Below the pieces are notes generated by a model that saw nothing but the letters and a program-made list of their open reading frames with translations, was not told where the DNA came from and ran no database searches. A stretch of 11,022 nucleotides of DNA from Acidimicrobiaceae bacterium (GTDB lineage: Bacteria > Actinomycetota > Acidimicrobiia > Acidimicrobiales > RAAP-2), in assembly GCA_030838245.1 (NCBI GenBank), contig JAUTXB010000075.1, forward strand, positions 1 to 11,022. Reading direction: 5' to 3'. The first letter of the stretch is position 1. The number at the start of each line of letters is the position of its first letter. A program made the translations under genes and the position numbers. Below, in pieces: positions 7,455-11,022 of the stretch.

Positions 7455-8122
7455 GATGACTCCTGAATAGGACCGAACACGACCACTCCCAGTGCGAGAT
7501 ACACCGCATCGAAGACGATGAGCAGGCGGACCCACGGCGTCCCCTGGCTGGGGATGCCACCGGCCAGCGCCGCTTGCCAGATGCGGGTGCCGGCCAACAG
7601 CACCGGAGCCACCACCGGCAACAACAAGAAGGGCAACAGGGTCTCTCGCACCCGCAGCCCGGCGGAGAGCGCGCCATAGAGGGTGCCCGCCGCGGCCAGG
7701 CCGATGGTGCCGGCGACGCAGGCCACCACGGCCAGCCAGACGCTGTTCATCCGGGCGCCGTAGAGCAACACGACCCCGACACCGAGGATCGCCTCCAAGA
7801 TGACCAGCTGCACCGCCACCGCTGCCGTCTTGCCCAGGAAGACCCCGGCCGGATCGAGACCCGACAGGCGAAGGCCGTCGCGGGCACCGTCGACCGACTC
7901 CACCGACACGCTGCGCTGGATGGCCAACACGGTGGAGAACAAGACGGCCACCCAGAACAGACCGGGCGCGGCCTTGGCCATCGGGGACCGATCAGGCCCG
8001 AGGGCGAAAGCGAACAGGACGAGGGCGATGACTCCGAACGGCGCCACCTGGCTCAAGGCCACCCGAGAGCGCGCCTCGATGCGGAGGTCCTTTCCGGCCA
8101 TGAGGAGGGTGTCACGCCACAT
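7451..8122 (-). CDS. ccmB: ABC transporter permease CcmB
   Basis: The 223-residue integral membrane protein has about six hydrophobic helices. It opens MWRDTLLMAGKDLRIEARSR, a cytoplasmic start typical of CcmB, and contains FALGPD after the first helix. The segments SVSVESVDGARDGLRLSG and DPAGVFLGKTAA also match the family pattern (E-x-x-D-G-x-L-x-x-L followed by a K before helix three). CcmB pairs with CcmA; the complex uses ATP to release holo-CcmE from CcmC and CcmD, and the transported substrate, if any, is unresolved. The ATG at 8122 is chosen over an upstream in-frame start at 8215 because the latter would add 31 non-family residues lying inside ccmA. It overlaps the ccmA 3' end by 11 bp and its stop overlaps ccmC by 4 bp. 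Confidence 0.92.
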   Translation of the reverse strand: MWRDTLLMAGKDLRIEARSRVALSQVAPFGVIALVLFAFALGPDRSPMAKAAPGLFWVAVLFSTVLAIQRSVSVESVDGARDGLRLSGLDPAGVFLGKTAAVAVQLVILEAILGVGVVLLYGARMNSVWLAVVACVAGTIGLAAAGTLYGALSAGLRVRETLLPFLLLPVVAPVLLAGTRIWQAALAGGIPSQGTPWVRLLIVFDAVYLALGVVVFGPIQESS

Positions 8123-8882
8123 GGATGGCACGCTCCACGTCGGGACTCGGATCGGCAGCGGGGATAGGAGCCGGGACTGGATCACCGGTCGGGATGGGTG
8201 CACCGGTCCGGTCACCGATGGTCCGCTCGCCGGTGATCCTGCCGCCGGTGATGGTCACTGCCCGGTCGGCCAGCGGCTCGACCAGGTTGGCCTCGTGGGA
8301 GGCGATGACGACCGTGGACCCGCCGGTCGACGCCTCGGTGACCAACTGGCCAAGCAGGACGCGTGCCTCGGCATCGAGACCGGCGTGGGGCTCGTCGAGC
8401 AGCCAGAGCTCGGGCGAACGGGCCACCAGGACCGCCAGGGCCACCCGGCGACGTTGGCCGGCCGAGAGCTTGGCCGCGCTGGTGCGCAACAGCCGACCGG
8501 CCAGGCCGAGCCGGTCACAGGCGGCAGGGATCCGGTCGATCGATCCACCGGCAGCCCGGACGGCGAACTTGACGTTCTCCCGGACGGTCAGGTCGTCATA
8601 GAGGTGGGAGGCATGGGCGAGGAACCCGACCCGGCGTCGGAGGGCCGTCCGGTGACGGACGGGATCGAGACCGAGCACGCTCACCCGACCCGAAGCCGGT
8701 GCCACCAGCCCTGCACACAGCCGGAGCAGGCTGGTCTTCCCGGCGCCGTTCGGACCTTCGACCAGCACAGTCTCGCCCGTGGTGACCTCGAGGTCGACGC
8801 CGGCGAGAAGCGGGAACCGCCCCGACAACGCGACCGCGTCGTGGAGGGAGAGTGCAAGAGGAGAAGGGACTGCAGGGGCCAT
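8112..8882 (-). CDS. ccmA: ABC transporter ATP-binding protein CcmA
   Basis: The 256-residue ATPase shows Walker A GPNGAGKTS (43-51), the ABC signature LSAGQRRR (139-146), Walker B LWLLDEP (159-165) with the catalytic Glu164, and the switch His196 in IASHE. The Q-loop region reads GFLAHASHLYDDLTVREN, with His where most ABC ATPases have Gln, as is usual in CcmA. The ATPase works with CcmB to cycle holo-CcmE out of the CcmC/CcmD complex. It is longer than typical CcmA (about 200-230 residues) because of a proline-rich C-terminal tail of about 35 residues containing GAPIPTGDPVPAPIP. The ATG at 8882 has no evident Shine-Dalgarno sequence, and a TAnnnT hexamer lies just upstream, so a leaderless transcript is possible. 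It is the first gene of the ccm block, 68 bp after ccdA. Confidence 0.93.
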   Translation of the reverse strand: MAPAVPSPLALSLHDAVALSGRFPLLAGVDLEVTTGETVLVEGPNGAGKTSLLRLCAGLVAPASGRVSVLGLDPVRHRTALRRRVGFLAHASHLYDDLTVRENVKFAVRAAGGSIDRIPAACDRLGLAGRLLRTSAAKLSAGQRRRVALAVLVARSPELWLLDEPHAGLDAEARVLLGQLVTEASTGGSTVVIASHEANLVEPLADRAVTITGGRITGERTIGDRTGAPIPTGDPVPAPIPAADPSPDVERAIHVA

Positions 8883-8950
8883 AGGCGTCGACCATGCTAC
8901 GGGCGCCGGGGTGCCCAGAGCCAGGCGGGTTCAGGTGGCCGTCCCCCCGG
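8883..8950 (-). promoter_or_regulatory. ccdA-ccmA gap with a possible -10 element for ccmA
   Basis: This is the longest gap within the ccdA-ccm block. On the minus strand TAGCAT (8899-8894) fits the TAnnnT -10 pattern, with a plausible start near 8888, only about five bases before the ccmA ATG. No convincing -35 hexamer is found at 16-18 bp, and no Shine-Dalgarno sequence precedes ccmA. An internal promoter giving a near-leaderless mRNA is one reading; co-transcription with ccdA is equally likely. Confidence 0.2.
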
Positions 8951-9850
8951 TCAGCTGGTGGCCAGGCGACCCAGGTGGAGGTCGTTCAAGAGCCGGGAGA
9001 ACTGGGCCGAGACCCAGCCCAGGTTGCCCGTCACCAACAAGAGACCGAAGACGACCAGGATGACCCCTCCGACCAGGTCGATGTAGCGCAATCGGCCGCG
9101 GACCCGGGCCACCACGTCGGTGAGCCGGCCGAAGGCCAGCCCGCTCAAGAGGAAGGGAACCCCCAGGCCCAGCGAATAGGCGATCAGGAGGGCGATCCCT
9201 CCGGTCAGGGTGCCCTGATGGGAGGCCAGGGTCAGCACGCTTCCGAGGACGGGGCCCAGGCAGGGGGTCCAACCAAAGGCGAAGGCCATGCCCATGACCG
9301 GCGGTGCCCAGACCCCGAGCAACGAGGGCCGGGCGGCGAAGCGGCGCTCGCCGGCCACGAACATGGGCAGGCGCACGCCGGCGGCCATGGCCACCAGCAC
9401 GGCACCGAAGGCCACGATGACCACGCCCGAGACGGTATTGGCCAGCTCCTGGTGGGTTCGCAGCAGGTGCCCGATGGCCGAGGCGCTGGCCCCGAGGGCG
9501 GTGAACACCACGGTGAAGCCGGCGATGAACCCGAGGATGCCGCGGAACAGCCGGCTCCGCTGCCGGGCCAGCTCGTCCCGGCTGGGTGGGGCGGTGGCTC
9601 CCGAGGACAGCGACCGGGTCTCCTCGACCGACGCCCCCGGGGTCTGCGCCCCGCCGGCGGCCACGGCCGGCGACAGGCGGGTGCTGCGGGCGGGCACTGC
9701 AGTCAGCTCCGCCGCGCTGAGACCCGAGACCATCGAGAGGTAACCAGGGACGAGGGGCAGCACGCACGGCGACAGGAACGAGAGGATGCCCGCACCGAAG
9801 GCGACGAGGATCCCGAGCGGATCAGCGCTGACCGCGGCCAATCCTCCCAT
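8951..9850 (-). CDS. ccdA: Cytochrome c biogenesis protein CcdA (transmembrane thiol-disulfide electron carrier)
   Basis: The 299-residue membrane protein carries both CcdA/DsbD-core cysteine motifs: SFLSPCVLPLVPGY with Cys29 in the first helix and FAFGWTPCLGPVL with Cys197 in the fourth. CcdA moves reducing equivalents from cytoplasmic thioredoxin across the membrane to CcmG and CcmH. The protein is longer than the usual 220-240 residues because the loop after the first helix holds an insert of about 55 residues (roughly 45-100) rich in Ala, Ser, Pro and Thr. The ATG at 9850 is chosen because it puts the first helix near the N-terminus; an upstream in-frame start at 10150 would add 100 Arg/Gly-rich residues within gmd. 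The gene starts 11 bp after the gmd stop and ends 68 bp before ccmA, supporting a role in the ccm pathway. Confidence 0.93.
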   Translation of the reverse strand: MGGLAAVSADPLGILVAFGAGILSFLSPCVLPLVPGYLSMVSGLSAAELTAVPARSTRLSPAVAAGGAQTPGASVEETRSLSSGATAPPSRDELARQRSRLFRGILGFIAGFTVVFTALGASASAIGHLLRTHQELANTVSGVVIVAFGAVLVAMAAGVRLPMFVAGERRFAARPSLLGVWAPPVMGMAFAFGWTPCLGPVLGSVLTLASHQGTLTGGIALLIAYSLGLGVPFLLSGLAFGRLTDVVARVRGRLRYIDLVGGVILVVFGLLLVTGNLGWVSAQFSRLLNDLHLGRLATS

Positions 9851-9861
9851 CGAGCCCGGCC

Positions 9862-11022
<1,161 letters not shown>

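Noticed and set aside
6429..7466. Plus-strand open frame antisense to ccmC and ccmD
   Set aside because: Its product is Gly/Asp/Gln/Arg-rich with no family features, and the opposite strand carries CcmC with WWD and histidine ligands.
8179..8239. 10-bp perfect inverted repeat (GGATCACCGG at 8179-8188 and its complement at 8230-8239) inside the 3' end of ccmA
   Set aside because: About one such repeat is expected by chance in 11 kb this GC-rich, and it falls in the repetitive Thr-Gly/Pro tail codons of ccmA, which explains the similarity.

Overview
The window is very GC-rich, gene-dense, strongly codon-biased DNA with many GTG starts. Together with the protein sequences this suggests a high-GC actinobacterium, possibly of the Acidimicrobiia. 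That placement is inference only, because no rRNA or other phylogenetic marker is present.

Layout. On the + strand, positions 1-1740 hold the C-terminal part of a SufR-like regulator with four cysteines, followed by a NifS/IscS-like cysteine desulfurase. A 48-bp convergent gap separates these from a minus-strand block that fills the rest of the window. In transcription order (right to left) that block is: the 3' end of an enoyl-CoA hydratase gene, gmd (GDP-mannose 4,6-dehydratase), ccdA, ccmA, ccmB, ccmC, ccmD, ccmE, ccmF, ccmG and a fused ccmH-ccmI. No intergenic stretch exceeds about 90 bp. I see no tRNA, rRNA, CRISPR array, insertion sequence or prophage gene.

Function. The ccm block is a complete System I cytochrome c maturation pathway in the same gene order as Escherichia coli ccmABCDEFGH. 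CcmA and CcmB form an ABC transporter. CcmC, with the small CcmD, loads haem onto CcmE, whose haem-binding His-x-x-x-Tyr motif is present. CcmF, with the CcmH/CcmI fusion, ligates haem to apocytochrome. CcdA, CcmG and the CcmH domain form the thiol-reduction chain that keeps the CxxCH cysteines of the apocytochrome reduced. Four of the junctions are 4-bp start/stop overlaps and one is an 11-bp overlap, so translational coupling is likely.

Novelty. The window is mostly a recognisable pathway rather than an undescribed system. The points most worth a second look are System I in an apparently actinobacterial genome, the pairing of an Fe-S-type regulator with a lone cysteine desulfurase that has unusual PLP-site residues, and the gmd gene wedged between an enoyl-CoA hydratase and ccdA.
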